Of a stretch of 64,000 nt of DNA, positions 1 to 7,944 are shown in pieces. Each line of letters starts with the position of its first letter. The stretch's first letter is position 1. Source of the DNA: Caryophanales bacterium (GTDB taxonomy: Bacteria > Bacillota > Bacilli > CAJFEE01); contig JAQSYP010000005.1 of the NCBI GenBank assembly GCA_029256085.1, forward strand, positions 62,001 through 126,000, read 5' to 3'. The translations under genes were made by a program, and so were the position numbers. The notes under the pieces were generated by a model. That model was not told the DNA's origin. It saw only the letters and a program-made list of their open reading frames with translations, and searched no databases.

Positions 1-1
1 T

Positions 2-3000
2 ATTGGCTTATACTTAACTTGTGTGCTCGCCGCAAGGGACTTTGAGTTTATCGATACACAAGAAATGATTGAAAGAATTGAAAAAACAGTTAGTACAATA
101 GAACGAATGGAGAAGTGGGAAGGTCACCTATACAATTGGTACGACACTGAAACACTAAGACCCTTACACCCTACTTATGTATCAACGGTAGATTCAGGTA
201 ATATGGTAGGCTGTTTCATGATAGTAAAGGAAGGCTTGGTAGAGTGGCTGAAAACTTCCATAAATAATGATGAACAGAATAATAATAAAGACTTAAAAAA
301 CCTTAATGTAGCTTTTGCAGAAGAATTAGCACCACAATTACAAAGAGATGAAACAAGTAGAGCAATATTGGAACGTGGTAAAAAATTAATAAAACGATTA
401 GATATCTTATCAGAGGAAACAAACTTCCGTCCCCTTTATGATCATAATGCCAAATTATTTTCTCTAGGGTATCATTCCGAGCGAAATAAACGCGATGAAG
501 TTTTATATGATTTAATGGCATCAGAAGCGAGAATTGCTAGTTTTGTTGCAATAGCTAGCAATCAAGTGTCAGTTTCACATTGGCGTGCGCTAGGTAGAAC
601 TATGACGAAAACAGGCAATCAACCAGTATTATTATCATGGTCTGGTACGATGTTTGAGTACTTAATGCCGTGGCTATTTATGAAAACTTATAAGAATTCG
701 ATTTGGGATAGTACTTATAGAGCGGTTGTAAATAGGCAAATGGAGTATGCAAGTCAACGTGGTGTCCCGTTTGGAATTTCTGAATCTGGCTACTATGCAT
801 ATGATTTCCAAATGAACTATCAGTACCGGGCATTTGGTGTACCGGGTCTTGGGTTCAAACGTGGATTAGAAGAAGATTTGGTTGTATCGCCATATGCGAC
901 GGTTATGGCATTACCTTTTGCTAAAAGAAAAAGCTTAGAAGCATTAAAAAATATGGAAAAGTTAGATGCTCGTGGTAAATATGGGTTTTATGAAGCCATT
1001 GATTTTACCAAAGAGAGACTGCCTAAGAAGACAAAGCAAATGGTCATAAAGAGCTTCATGGCTCACCATCAAGGAATGAGTTTACTGGCAATTGGTAATG
1101 TTCTTTTATCAAAAAAGATGTACGACCGTTTCCATAAAAACAAACAAGTTAGAGCAGCAGAATTATTATTACAAGAAAGAATTCCTAAACGTCCAAAATT
1201 CATTAAACATCCTTCAATGGATCGTTTACACGAACCGTTATCAAATATTGTTCAAGATGTAACTACATTAAGGGAGTTTACTTCTACTACGACAAGAATA
1301 CCTGAAGTGTGCATTTTATCAAATGGTGAATTTACTACTGTTATGACAAATTCGGGTAGTGGTTTTAGTAAATATAAAGGTTTATCGGTATCAAGGTGGC
1401 GAGAGGACCCTGTAATGGACCCGTGGGGTAGCTTTGTTTATATCAAAGATATAACTAAGGACAAAGTTTGGTCTCCATCTTATCAACCTTGTAAAGTTGA
1501 GTCTACAGAGCAACGAGTTCAATTTGGCTTAGATAAAGCAACTTACATGAGAGTTGATAATGAAGTTAGCACAAGTATGGAGGTTTGCGTACCTTCAGAG
1601 TGGAATTGTGAGCTCCGCCGAATCACACTTACAAATTTGAGTAAAGAAAAAAGGGTTCTCGAAGTATCGACTTTTGTAGAGTTGGCACTTGCAAATCCAA
1701 TTGCTGATGATGCACATACTGCTTTTAGCAAGCTCTTCATTAGAACTGCTTTTGATGCTGAATCAGGTTGTTTAGTTGCAGGAAGAAGACCTCGTGAGGA
1801 AAAGGATTTCACATTGTGGTCAGCTCATTCACTTATTGTTGAAGGAAAGGCTATAGGAACAATTGAATATGAAACTGATAGATCTAGCTTTATTGGCAGA
1901 GGTTACCGTCTAACAGAACCTCACGGGTTACATTCACGCCTAAAAGGAAAAGTCGGTTCGGTAGCAGATCCAGCCTTTGTTATGAGAAGAAGAGTAAGTC
2001 TAGATCCAGGTGAGACAGCTCAACTTATTGCCATTACATCTGTTAGTGATACTAGAGAAGAAGCCCTGGATATTATCAGTAGATTTAAACCTGAACACTC
2101 TGTAGAACGAGCATTCCAATTAGCTTGGAATAGGGGACAAATTGAGCTAAGAAACTTGCATTTATCTAACCGTGAAGCAACAAGTTTCCAAACGCTTGCT
2201 AGTCAAATTTTATACAACTCACCACTAAGATCAAGTCGTGAGAAAAGTATTCTTAGAAATTTAAAAAGCCAACCTGGGTTATGGTCGTTTGGGGTTTCGG
2301 GGGATCGTCCAATAATTCTCTTGCAAATATATAATCAAAGTCAAATGCCGTTTGCTGTTAAAATTTTAACAGCTCATGAGTATTTAAGAAGGTTAGGAAT
2401 TCAATTTGATTTAGTAATTCTGAATGAGTCAGAAGAGGGGTATCACCAACACCTGCAAGAAGCATTACAACGAGCAGCAGAACAAGGCGTGGACCGCTTC
2501 GGAGCTGGCTTATCAGGGGTTTACGTATTGGCTGCAGGTCAACTAATGGAAGAAGATAAAATGCTATTAAATTCGGTAGCTAGAATATCTCTAAATGCAG
2601 GCGGTGCTAGCTTACTTACGCAACTAAAGTTACCATCTGATATAACAAATACAGAATTCCCTGAGATTTTGACTGTTGATGAAAATCCTAAGAAGTACAA
2701 GTCATCGTATGAAATTGATTACGCAAAAGAATTAAAGTACTTCAATGGATGGGGTGGATTTACTCCTGATGGTAATGAGTACAAAATTATTATTAAGAAC
2801 GGTAATAACCTTCCAGCTCCGTGGATAAATGTTTTAGCGAACTCGAAGTTCGGTTGTTTAATTTCAGAACTAGGTACAGGCTATACTTGGTGGAAGAATA
2901 GTCGTGAATTCAAAATTACACCTTGGTCTAATGATCCGGTATTAGATCAACCTACTGAAACAGCTTACCTCAGGGATGAGTCAAGTGGTGAAGTATGGTC

Positions 3001-5167
3001 GATAGCACCATCAGCTGTTAAGTCTGAGGAACCATATGTAATTACACATGGACAAGGCTATACAATTATAGATCATGAGCGAAATGGCATTAAACATGAG
3101 ATGTTAATGTATGTTCCACTAAATGATCCGATTAAAATTGTAAAAATAAAATTAAAAAATAATACTACAGACACTAGACGTATATCTGTTACTTATTATG
3201 CCGAATGGGTTTTAGGTGTTCAACGCCAAAGTAATGCACCATACATCGTAACAGAGTGGCATAATGAAGTAGGGATAATGACAGCACGTAATATGTATCA
3301 AGAAACGTTCCGTGATGCAACCGCATTTTTAGGAATGGTTTTAGAAAACACATCAACTAAAGATTCTGAACTATCATATACAGCCGATAGATATGAATTT
3401 ATTGGAAGAAATAAGAGTATGGAGCAACCAGAAGCTTTAGAACGTGTAAACTTATCAGGAAGAACTGGAACTAATTACGAAAGCTGTGGAGCAATTCAAA
3501 ACAAATTGACACTACAACCTAATGAAGAAAAAGTCGTTTATGTTTTACTCGGTTGTGAACAATCACGAGAGAATATTTATTCATTATCGGACAAGTATAA
3601 ACAACCACAAGCCTGTGACCATGCATTAAAAGAAGTGAAAGATTTCTGGGATAATGAAATGAATCAAATAAGTGTTGAAACACCGTCTCAAGAAATGAAC
3701 ATACTTTTAAACAATTGGTTATTGTATCAAACGCTTGCATGTCGTATGTGGGCTAGAACTGCATTTTATCAAGCAGGTGGAGCATACGGTTTCAGAGACC
3801 AGTTACAAGACTCATTAGCACTACTTCACACACTACCACACTTAACGAGAAATCAAATAGTTTTACACGCGTCTCATCAATATGAAGAGGGAGATGTGCA
3901 ACACTGGTGGCACCGTGAAACTGATAGAGGTATAAGAACTCTATTCTCTGACGATTTACTCTGGTTGCCATACGCTGTATCTAGATATATTGAACATACT
4001 GGCGATAAGAGTGTGTTAGAAGAAGTTGTCCCATACCTATACAGTGAGGTGTTAAGGGATGGTGAGCATGAAAGATACGAAGAAACCGTACGCTCATCCA
4101 AAACGGGTACCGTCTATGAACATTGCTTAAAAGCAATCGACAAAGCCTTATCCCGTATTGGAGAACACGGATTGCCGCTAATCGGGGTTGGTGACTGGAA
4201 CGACGGTATGAATCTTGCAGGAGCAGACGGTCGTGGTGAAAGTGTATGGTTAGGTTGGTTTATAGTTGATGTACTAAACCGATTCAATGACATATGTGCA
4301 TTAAATGATGACTCTATACAAAATGAGAAGTATCAAAAAGCTCGTGAAGATTTAATTAGAGCATTAAATGAACATGGCTGGGATGGGCAATGGTATAGAA
4401 GAGCATTCACTGATTCAGGTTCTTGGCTTGGTTCAATGACAAATGAGGAGTGCCAAATTGATGCAATAGCACAATCGTGGTCAGTTATTTCAGGTGGTGC
4501 TCCAAAAGATCGGGCAATTCTAGCTATGCAGTCATTTGATCGTGAATTAGTAGACAGAGAATTATCTGTTGTAAGGCTACTAACACCGCCATTTGATAAC
4601 ACAAATCCTAGTCCTGGATATATCCAAGGGTATCCACCTGGTCTACGGGAAAATGGAGCTCAATATACACATGGTGTTTTATGGAGTATAGTAGCTTGGT
4701 GTCAACTAAATCAAGGTGATAAAGCTGTAGAGATGTTCAATATGCTCAATCCAATAAATCACACTCGAACCGATCATGAGGTTAGAACATATTTTGGTGA
4801 ACCTTATGTAATGGCTGCTGATGTTTACACTGCAAGTCCGAATGAAGGCCATGCTGGATGGACTTGGTATACTGGAGCATCTGGATGGATGTACCAGGCG
4901 GGTGTTGAGTGGATTTTAGGTATTAGACGTCGTGAGGGTAGATTATATATTGATCCGAAGATTCCAAATGATTGGCCTGGATTTAAGGTGACTTATCGAT
5001 TTGGGAAGTCTAAATATTTAATTGAAGTCAAAAATAAAGTGAACTGTTCTGATGAAGTAAGTGTATCTTTAAAAATTGATGGTTTTAAACAATTGATTAA
5101 AGATGAAGGTATTTATATAAATCTTACAGACGATGGAAAAGATCACCGTGTTGAAGTTGAATTATAG
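2..5167 (+). CDS. Cyclic beta-1,2-glucan synthase-like protein, GH94 C-terminal part (5' partial)
   Basis: The reading frame is open to the window edge, so the true start lies upstream; 1,721 codons are visible. The early segment (through 'YNWYDTETLRPL' and 'STVDSGN') and a glucoamylase-like domain (about residues 150-390, with 'MAHHQGMS') match the NdvB/Cgs layout. Two beta-sandwich regions (about 460-740 and 985-1250) precede an (alpha/alpha)6 GH94 domain with GDWNDGMN near residue 1397, the region carrying the GH94 catalytic acid. In NdvB-type proteins an N-terminal GT84 domain makes beta-1,2-glucan and the GH94 part trims or controls chain length. The GT84 part, if present, is outside the window. 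A free-standing beta-1,2-glucan phosphorylase is the alternative. An intrinsic terminator follows at once. Confidence 0.85.
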   Translation: MGLYLTCVLAARDFEFIDTQEMIERIEKTVSTIERMEKWEGHLYNWYDTETLRPLHPTYVSTVDSGNMVGCFMIVKEGLVEWLKTSINNDEQNNNKDLKNLNVAFAEELAPQLQRDETSRAILERGKKLIKRLDILSEETNFRPLYDHNAKLFSLGYHSERNKRDEVLYDLMASEARIASFVAIASNQVSVSHWRALGRTMTKTGNQPVLLSWSGTMFEYLMPWLFMKTYKNSIWDSTYRAVVNRQMEYASQRGVPFGISESGYYAYDFQMNYQYRAFGVPGLGFKRGLEEDLVVSPYATVMALPFAKRKSLEALKNMEKLDARGKYGFYEAIDFTKERLPKKTKQMVIKSFMAHHQGMSLLAIGNVLLSKKMYDRFHKNKQVRAAELLLQERIPKRPKFIKHPSMDRLHEPLSNIVQDVTTLREFTSTTTRIPEVCILSNGEFTTVMTNSGSGFSKYKGLSVSRWREDPVMDPWGSFVYIKDITKDKVWSPSYQPCKVESTEQRVQFGLDKATYMRVDNEVSTSMEVCVPSEWNCELRRITLTNLSKEKRVLEVSTFVELALANPIADDAHTAFSKLFIRTAFDAESGCLVAGRRPREEKDFTLWSAHSLIVEGKAIGTIEYETDRSSFIGRGYRLTEPHGLHSRLKGKVGSVADPAFVMRRRVSLDPGETAQLIAITSVSDTREEALDIISRFKPEHSVERAFQLAWNRGQIELRNLHLSNREATSFQTLASQILYNSPLRSSREKSILRNLKSQPGLWSFGVSGDRPIILLQIYNQSQMPFAVKILTAHEYLRRLGIQFDLVILNESEEGYHQHLQEALQRAAEQGVDRFGAGLSGVYVLAAGQLMEEDKMLLNSVARISLNAGGASLLTQLKLPSDITNTEFPEILTVDENPKKYKSSYEIDYAKELKYFNGWGGFTPDGNEYKIIIKNGNNLPAPWINVLANSKFGCLISELGTGYTWWKNSREFKITPWSNDPVLDQPTETAYLRDESSGEVWSIAPSAVKSEEPYVITHGQGYTIIDHERNGIKHEMLMYVPLNDPIKIVKIKLKNNTTDTRRISVTYYAEWVLGVQRQSNAPYIVTEWHNEVGIMTARNMYQETFRDATAFLGMVLENTSTKDSELSYTADRYEFIGRNKSMEQPEALERVNLSGRTGTNYESCGAIQNKLTLQPNEEKVVYVLLGCEQSRENIYSLSDKYKQPQACDHALKEVKDFWDNEMNQISVETPSQEMNILLNNWLLYQTLACRMWARTAFYQAGGAYGFRDQLQDSLALLHTLPHLTRNQIVLHASHQYEEGDVQHWWHRETDRGIRTLFSDDLLWLPYAVSRYIEHTGDKSVLEEVVPYLYSEVLRDGEHERYEETVRSSKTGTVYEHCLKAIDKALSRIGEHGLPLIGVGDWNDGMNLAGADGRGESVWLGWFIVDVLNRFNDICALNDDSIQNEKYQKAREDLIRALNEHGWDGQWYRRAFTDSGSWLGSMTNEECQIDAIAQSWSVISGGAPKDRAILAMQSFDRELVDRELSVVRLLTPPFDNTNPSPGYIQGYPPGLRENGAQYTHGVLWSIVAWCQLNQGDKAVEMFNMLNPINHTRTDHEVRTYFGEPYVMAADVYTASPNEGHAGWTWYTGASGWMYQAGVEWILGIRRREGRLYIDPKIPNDWPGFKVTYRFGKSKYLIEVKNKVNCSDEVSVSLKIDGFKQLIKDEGIYINLTDDGKDHRVEVEL

Positions 5168-5177
5168 TATTAATTTG

Positions 5178-5206
5178 GAGCTGCCTGAGAGATGGCAGCT
5201 CTTTTT
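5178..5206 (+). terminator. Intrinsic terminator of the GH94 gene
   Basis: Perfect 8-bp arms GAGCTGCC and GGCAGCTC enclose an 8-nt loop and are followed by five T residues, starting 10 bp after the stop codon. Confidence 0.9.
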
Positions 5207-5209
5207 GTG

Positions 5210-5312
5210 AGCTATAGGAAAGTATGAACTTTGACTAGTTCATACTTTCCTAACGCATAAGTGCAGCTACGGCTTTGCCGTCGCCTTAAAGGCTCGGCAA
5301 TCGCCGAGTTTT
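5210..5312 (+). repeat. Dispersed ~104-bp element R1, copy A
   Basis: First of four near-identical copies (others near 25242, 38391 and 50011). Layout: an inverted repeat (GGAAAGTATGAAC with GTTCATACTTTCC), the constant core CTAACGCATAAG, a CGGC-rich middle with CTACGGC and GCCGTCGCC, then a small hairpin CTCGGC-AATC-GCCGAG followed by a T-run. It starts 4 bp after the gene terminator. No coding potential is seen. It could be a non-autonomous mobile element or a transcript-end module. Between it and the next repeat (5313-5382) I see nothing. Confidence 0.85.
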
Positions 5313-5382
5313 TCTGTGAAAATAAAAAATGTTGGGTTAAAAATAGAGGATACTTAAAAAGTCGTCAAACATATTATTGATG

Positions 5383-5500
5383 TTCTCGCTTTCCGCGGGC
5401 ACGGCCTCAACTAATTTTTGGCAAGTTCACACTTGCAAAAATGGATTTTCGGCTCGTGCTGTTCCCGCTGGGGAAATGTATACATTTCCAACAGTTTTCC
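5383..5500 (+). repeat. Structured GC-rich intergenic repeat R2
   Basis: The block begins at CTCGCTTTCCGCGGGC, contains GGCCTCAACTAATTTTTG, and carries the palindrome GAAATGTATACATTTC near its end. It is nearly the reverse complement of the block at 53337-53453 and related to the one at 22201-22306. It sits in a 608-bp gene-free gap between the GH94 and patatin-like genes and is GC-rich against its surroundings. No coding capacity is seen. Confidence 0.8.
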
Positions 5501-5562
5501 ACCGCGTTTTAAGCTAACTATTTTTTAAAAGGACTTGGCTTTAGTCAAGTTTATTTTATAAC

Positions 5563-5667
5563 GGATTAAAAAAACTATATTTTGGATTAAAAAAACTATA
5601 TTTCGGATTAAAAAAACTATATTTCGGATAAAAAAACTTATATTTTGGATTAAAAAAACTTTTTTGA
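5563..5667 (+). repeat. Tandem 21-bp A-tract repeat, about 5 units
   Basis: Five units each begin GGAT(T)AAAAAAACT and start at 5563, 5584, 5605, 5626 and 5647, an exact 21-bp period; the last unit is truncated. Each unit carries an A6-A7 tract, so the tracts recur every two helical turns, the pattern expected for intrinsically bent DNA. The array lies about 65 bp upstream of the promoter of the patatin-like gene. Confidence 0.9.
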
Positions 5668-5731
5668 TTATTAAAATTATTAATTCCGCCAAAAAAAGTT
5701 TACCTTCACATTATTTCTTGTGAGAATTTTC

Positions 5732-5740
5732 TGTTAAAAT
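5732..5740 (+). promoter_or_regulatory. Candidate extended -10 promoter of the patatin-hisC unit
   Basis: TGTTAAAAT matches an extended -10 (TG-N-TAAAAT) 35 bp before the start codon at 5776. No good -35 box is seen. A ribosome site (GAGAGGAG) follows. Confidence 0.4.
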
Positions 5741-5775
5741 TAGTTTTAAATTAATTTAAATAGAGAGGAGCAGTC

Positions 5776-6624
5776 ATGAATAACGTAAAAAAGAAAACAG
5801 CCCTTGTTGTTGAAGGCGGTGCGATGCGCGGAATCTTTGCAACAGGAGTACTTGATGCATTCTTGGAAAATGACTTTAATCCATTTGATATTTGTGTTGG
5901 AGTTTCAGCAGGATCAACAACATTAGCTTCGTACCTTGCAGGAATGCATAAAAGAAACTATACGATTTTTACTGACTACTCACTTAGACCCGAATTTCTT
6001 AGCTTTAAAAAGTTCTTAATGGGTGGCCATTACATGGATCTAGATTGGCTTTGGGAAATAACTATTAGAGAAATGGCATTAGACTTAGACAATATCATTA
6101 ATAATAAATCACAATTCATAGTCGGAGTAACAGATGTTGTAACTGGAGAAAAAAAGTACATCAAACCAATCAAATCAAACTTAGAAGATGTACTAAAAGC
6201 TTCTAGCTCATTACCGATTTTTTATCGTAAATTTGTTAGTGTGGATGGTGTTAAATATTCCGATGGAGGAATAACTGATCCAATTCCTGTTAAAAAAGCA
6301 TATGAAGAAGGCGCAAATGAAATTGTTGTGATTAGATCACGCCAAAAGGAATTTACGATGCAACCAGAATCAAATAAACTCATGAACAGATTGGTATTTC
6401 GTAAATATCCGAAGATTGTTAATGCTATAGAGCAAAGGCACAAAGTCTATCAAGAGGCGATAGATTTTATGCGGAACCCTCCTGATGGAATAAATATTAC
6501 TGAGATTAATCCTCCAAGTGAATTTAGATCAGCTAGATTTACAAAAGAAGTAGAAATACTTGATGCAGATTATAAACTTGGTCTTGAAAGTGGTAGGGAA
6601 ATAATTAAAAACTGGAAGAGGTGA
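5776..6624 (+). CDS. Patatin-like phospholipase family protein
   Basis: The 282-residue protein has the patatin Ser-Asp dyad layout: an oxyanion loop EGGAMRGI near residue 14, nucleophile motif GVSAG (Ser44) and SDGG (Asp163). It resembles the YjjU/RssA group of small bacterial patatins, which are acyl hydrolases of unsettled substrate. No signal peptide or membrane segment is seen, so it is probably cytosolic or peripheral. GAGAGGAG sits 7 bp before the ATG. Its stop lies 5 bp before the preferred hisC start, and the hisC ribosome site is inside its last codons, so the two are probably co-transcribed although no metabolic link is known. Confidence 0.9.
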   Translation: MNNVKKKTALVVEGGAMRGIFATGVLDAFLENDFNPFDICVGVSAGSTTLASYLAGMHKRNYTIFTDYSLRPEFLSFKKFLMGGHYMDLDWLWEITIREMALDLDNIINNKSQFIVGVTDVVTGEKKYIKPIKSNLEDVLKASSSLPIFYRKFVSVDGVKYSDGGITDPIPVKKAYEEGANEIVVIRSRQKEFTMQPESNKLMNRLVFRKYPKIVNAIEQRHKVYQEAIDFMRNPPDGINITEINPPSEFRSARFTKEVEILDADYKLGLESGREIIKNWKR

Positions 6625-6629
6625 AAATA

Positions 6630-7694
6630 ATGTTAGTGAAATCTCAGTTAATGAATTTAAAGCCATATACTCCTGCAAAGCCTGTAGAACGTGATGGTAG
6701 TGAAAAAATAGAATTAGTTCGTTTAAATTCAAATGAAAATCGCCATGGCTGCTCACCTAAAGTAATTGAAGCCGTACAACAACTAAATCAAGATTTTTCA
6801 TATTATCCTGATGGATTGGCTACAGAACTGACAAATAGATTGGCTGAGTATCTAAAAGTAAGCACTTCGCAAATTATTTTAGGTGCTGGTGGTGATGAAG
6901 TTATTCAAATTATTAGTAGGTCTGTACTAACACCAGGGGACAACATTGTACAAGCTGATTTAACTTTTTCACAATATAGCTTGCATGCTGTAATTGAAGG
7001 AGCTGAAATACGTAATGTTCCATTAGTTGAGGGTACACATGACTTAGTAGGCATGGCTGCAGCAGCAGATGATAGAACTAAAATTATATGGATATGTAAC
7101 CCAAACAACCCTACAGGTACATATATTAATGCTAGTGAGTTAAATAGCTTCATGGAGAAAGTCTCTCCTAATACTTTAGTAGTTGTAGATGAAGCATATT
7201 TCGAATATGTTTCTGCGAGTGATTTTCCTAATACAATCGAACTAATAGAAACTTATCAAAACTTATTAGTTCTAAGAACATTCTCTAAAATCTATGGGCT
7301 TGCAAGTTTCCGAATTGGCTACGGTATTGCAAATGAAGAACTAATTAGTAGACTTAATATAGTTAGATTGCCCTACAACACAGCTAGATTCTCTCAAGTA
7401 GCTGCTTGTGCTGCCCTTGAAGATATGGAGTTTGTAAAGTTTTCATATGAGCAAAACAAGTTAGGGCTAACACAACTTGAGGAGTTCTTCGATAAAGAAA
7501 ATATTAAATATTATAAGTCGCAAGCGAATTTTATATATATTGTTGTTAAAAATAGTGAAGAGATTGCTAAACTTCTTGAAAACAAAGGTTTTATTGTTAG
7601 AAAGTTTCTAGAAGGTATTAGAATAACAGTTGGAACGCAGCAGGATAATCAACTATTAATTCAAAGTATGGAAAATATTTTTGTGAACCAATAA
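6630..7694 (+). CDS. hisC: Histidinol-phosphate aminotransferase
   Basis: A fold-type I PLP aminotransferase with the N-terminal signature 'LKPYTPAKPVER', the region RLNSNEN, and the Schiff-base lysine in SKIYGLASFRIGYG. It converts imidazole acetol phosphate and glutamate to histidinol phosphate. The frame is open from a GTG at 6621, but GGAAGAGGTG places the start best at ATG 6630 (354 residues). It sits directly behind the patatin-like gene and just before the promoter and leader of hisZ, so it may be transcribed apart from the main his operon. Similar enzymes can also accept aromatic amino acids. Confidence 0.93.
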   Translation: MLVKSQLMNLKPYTPAKPVERDGSEKIELVRLNSNENRHGCSPKVIEAVQQLNQDFSYYPDGLATELTNRLAEYLKVSTSQIILGAGGDEVIQIISRSVLTPGDNIVQADLTFSQYSLHAVIEGAEIRNVPLVEGTHDLVGMAAAADDRTKIIWICNPNNPTGTYINASELNSFMEKVSPNTLVVVDEAYFEYVSASDFPNTIELIETYQNLLVLRTFSKIYGLASFRIGYGIANEELISRLNIVRLPYNTARFSQVAACAALEDMEFVKFSYEQNKLGLTQLEEFFDKENIKYYKSQANFIYIVVKNSEEIAKLLENKGFIVRKFLEGIRITVGTQQDNQLLIQSMENIFVNQ

Positions 7695-7696
7695 GC

Positions 7697-7725
7697 TTGA
7701 CAAATTGACTAAATTTTTCTAAAAT
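7697..7725 (+). promoter_or_regulatory. Sigma-A promoter of the his operon leader
   Basis: TTGACA (7697-7702), a 17-bp spacer, and TAAAAT (7720-7725) begin 2 bp after the hisC stop. The predicted transcript starts near 7732 and includes the leader peptide and attenuator-like structures. Confidence 0.8.
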
Positions 7726-7753
7726 TAAAAATTATTACTAAGGGGAAATTATA

Positions 7754-7807
7754 ATGCCTAATACACAAGTTAAGTTTTACATCCATCATCATATGACCAG
7801 GGTTTGA
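7754..7807 (+). CDS. Putative histidine leader peptide (17 aa, three consecutive His)
   Basis: A 17-codon ORF with ribosome site AAGGGGAA 7 bp upstream encodes MPNTQVKFYIHHHMTRV and stops with TGA at 7805. The three tandem CAT codons at 7784-7792 lie about 25 codons before a strong terminator that precedes hisZ. This is the arrangement expected of a ribosome-sensing leader peptide like enterobacterial hisL. It is too short for homology to decide. The support is position, codon content and the ribosome site. Confidence 0.75.
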   Translation: MPNTQVKFYIHHHMTRV

Positions 7808-7871
7808 ATCTGCAAAAGAAATTTGTAGATACAAGCCCTATTCGTGTTCTGATTTTGGACGAAGGGCTTGT
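7800..7871 (+). promoter_or_regulatory. Mutually exclusive leader hairpins of the his operon
   Basis: Segment 7800-7816 pairs with 7822-7838 (16 of 17 positions, with G-U pairs). Segment 7831-7839 (ACAAGCCCT) also pairs perfectly with 7863-7871 (AGGGCTTGT). The two hairpins share 7831-7838 and cannot coexist. The first arm begins inside the leader peptide reading frame, so ribosome position should decide which forms. How the second hairpin affects the terminator at 7884 is not clear from sequence. No T-box AGGGTGGNACCGCG motif is present. Confidence 0.65.
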
Positions 7872-7883
7872 GTAGGGGCGTAA

Positions 7884-7918
7884 AAGCTGTACAGAAGTCA
7901 ATTCTGTACAGCTTTTTT
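7884..7918 (+). terminator. Attenuator-type intrinsic terminator before hisZ
   Basis: Perfect 13-bp arms AAGCTGTACAGAA and TTCTGTACAGCTT with a 5-nt loop run into a T6 stretch, 27 bp before hisZ. Placed between promoter and first gene, it would end transcripts unless antagonised. Confidence 0.9.
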
Positions 7919-7944
7919 GTATATCTAAGAAGGGGTGACAAAGA

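Noticed and set aside
5210-5312. Insertion sequence or MITE with a transposase
   Set aside because: The element is only about 104 bp, has no ORF, no target-site duplication I can define, and no transposase in the window. Kept as a dispersed repeat.
7732-7944. T-box riboswitch before hisZ
   Set aside because: No AGGGTGGNACCGCG T-box sequence or specifier loop layout is seen. The tandem His codons fit a leader peptide better.
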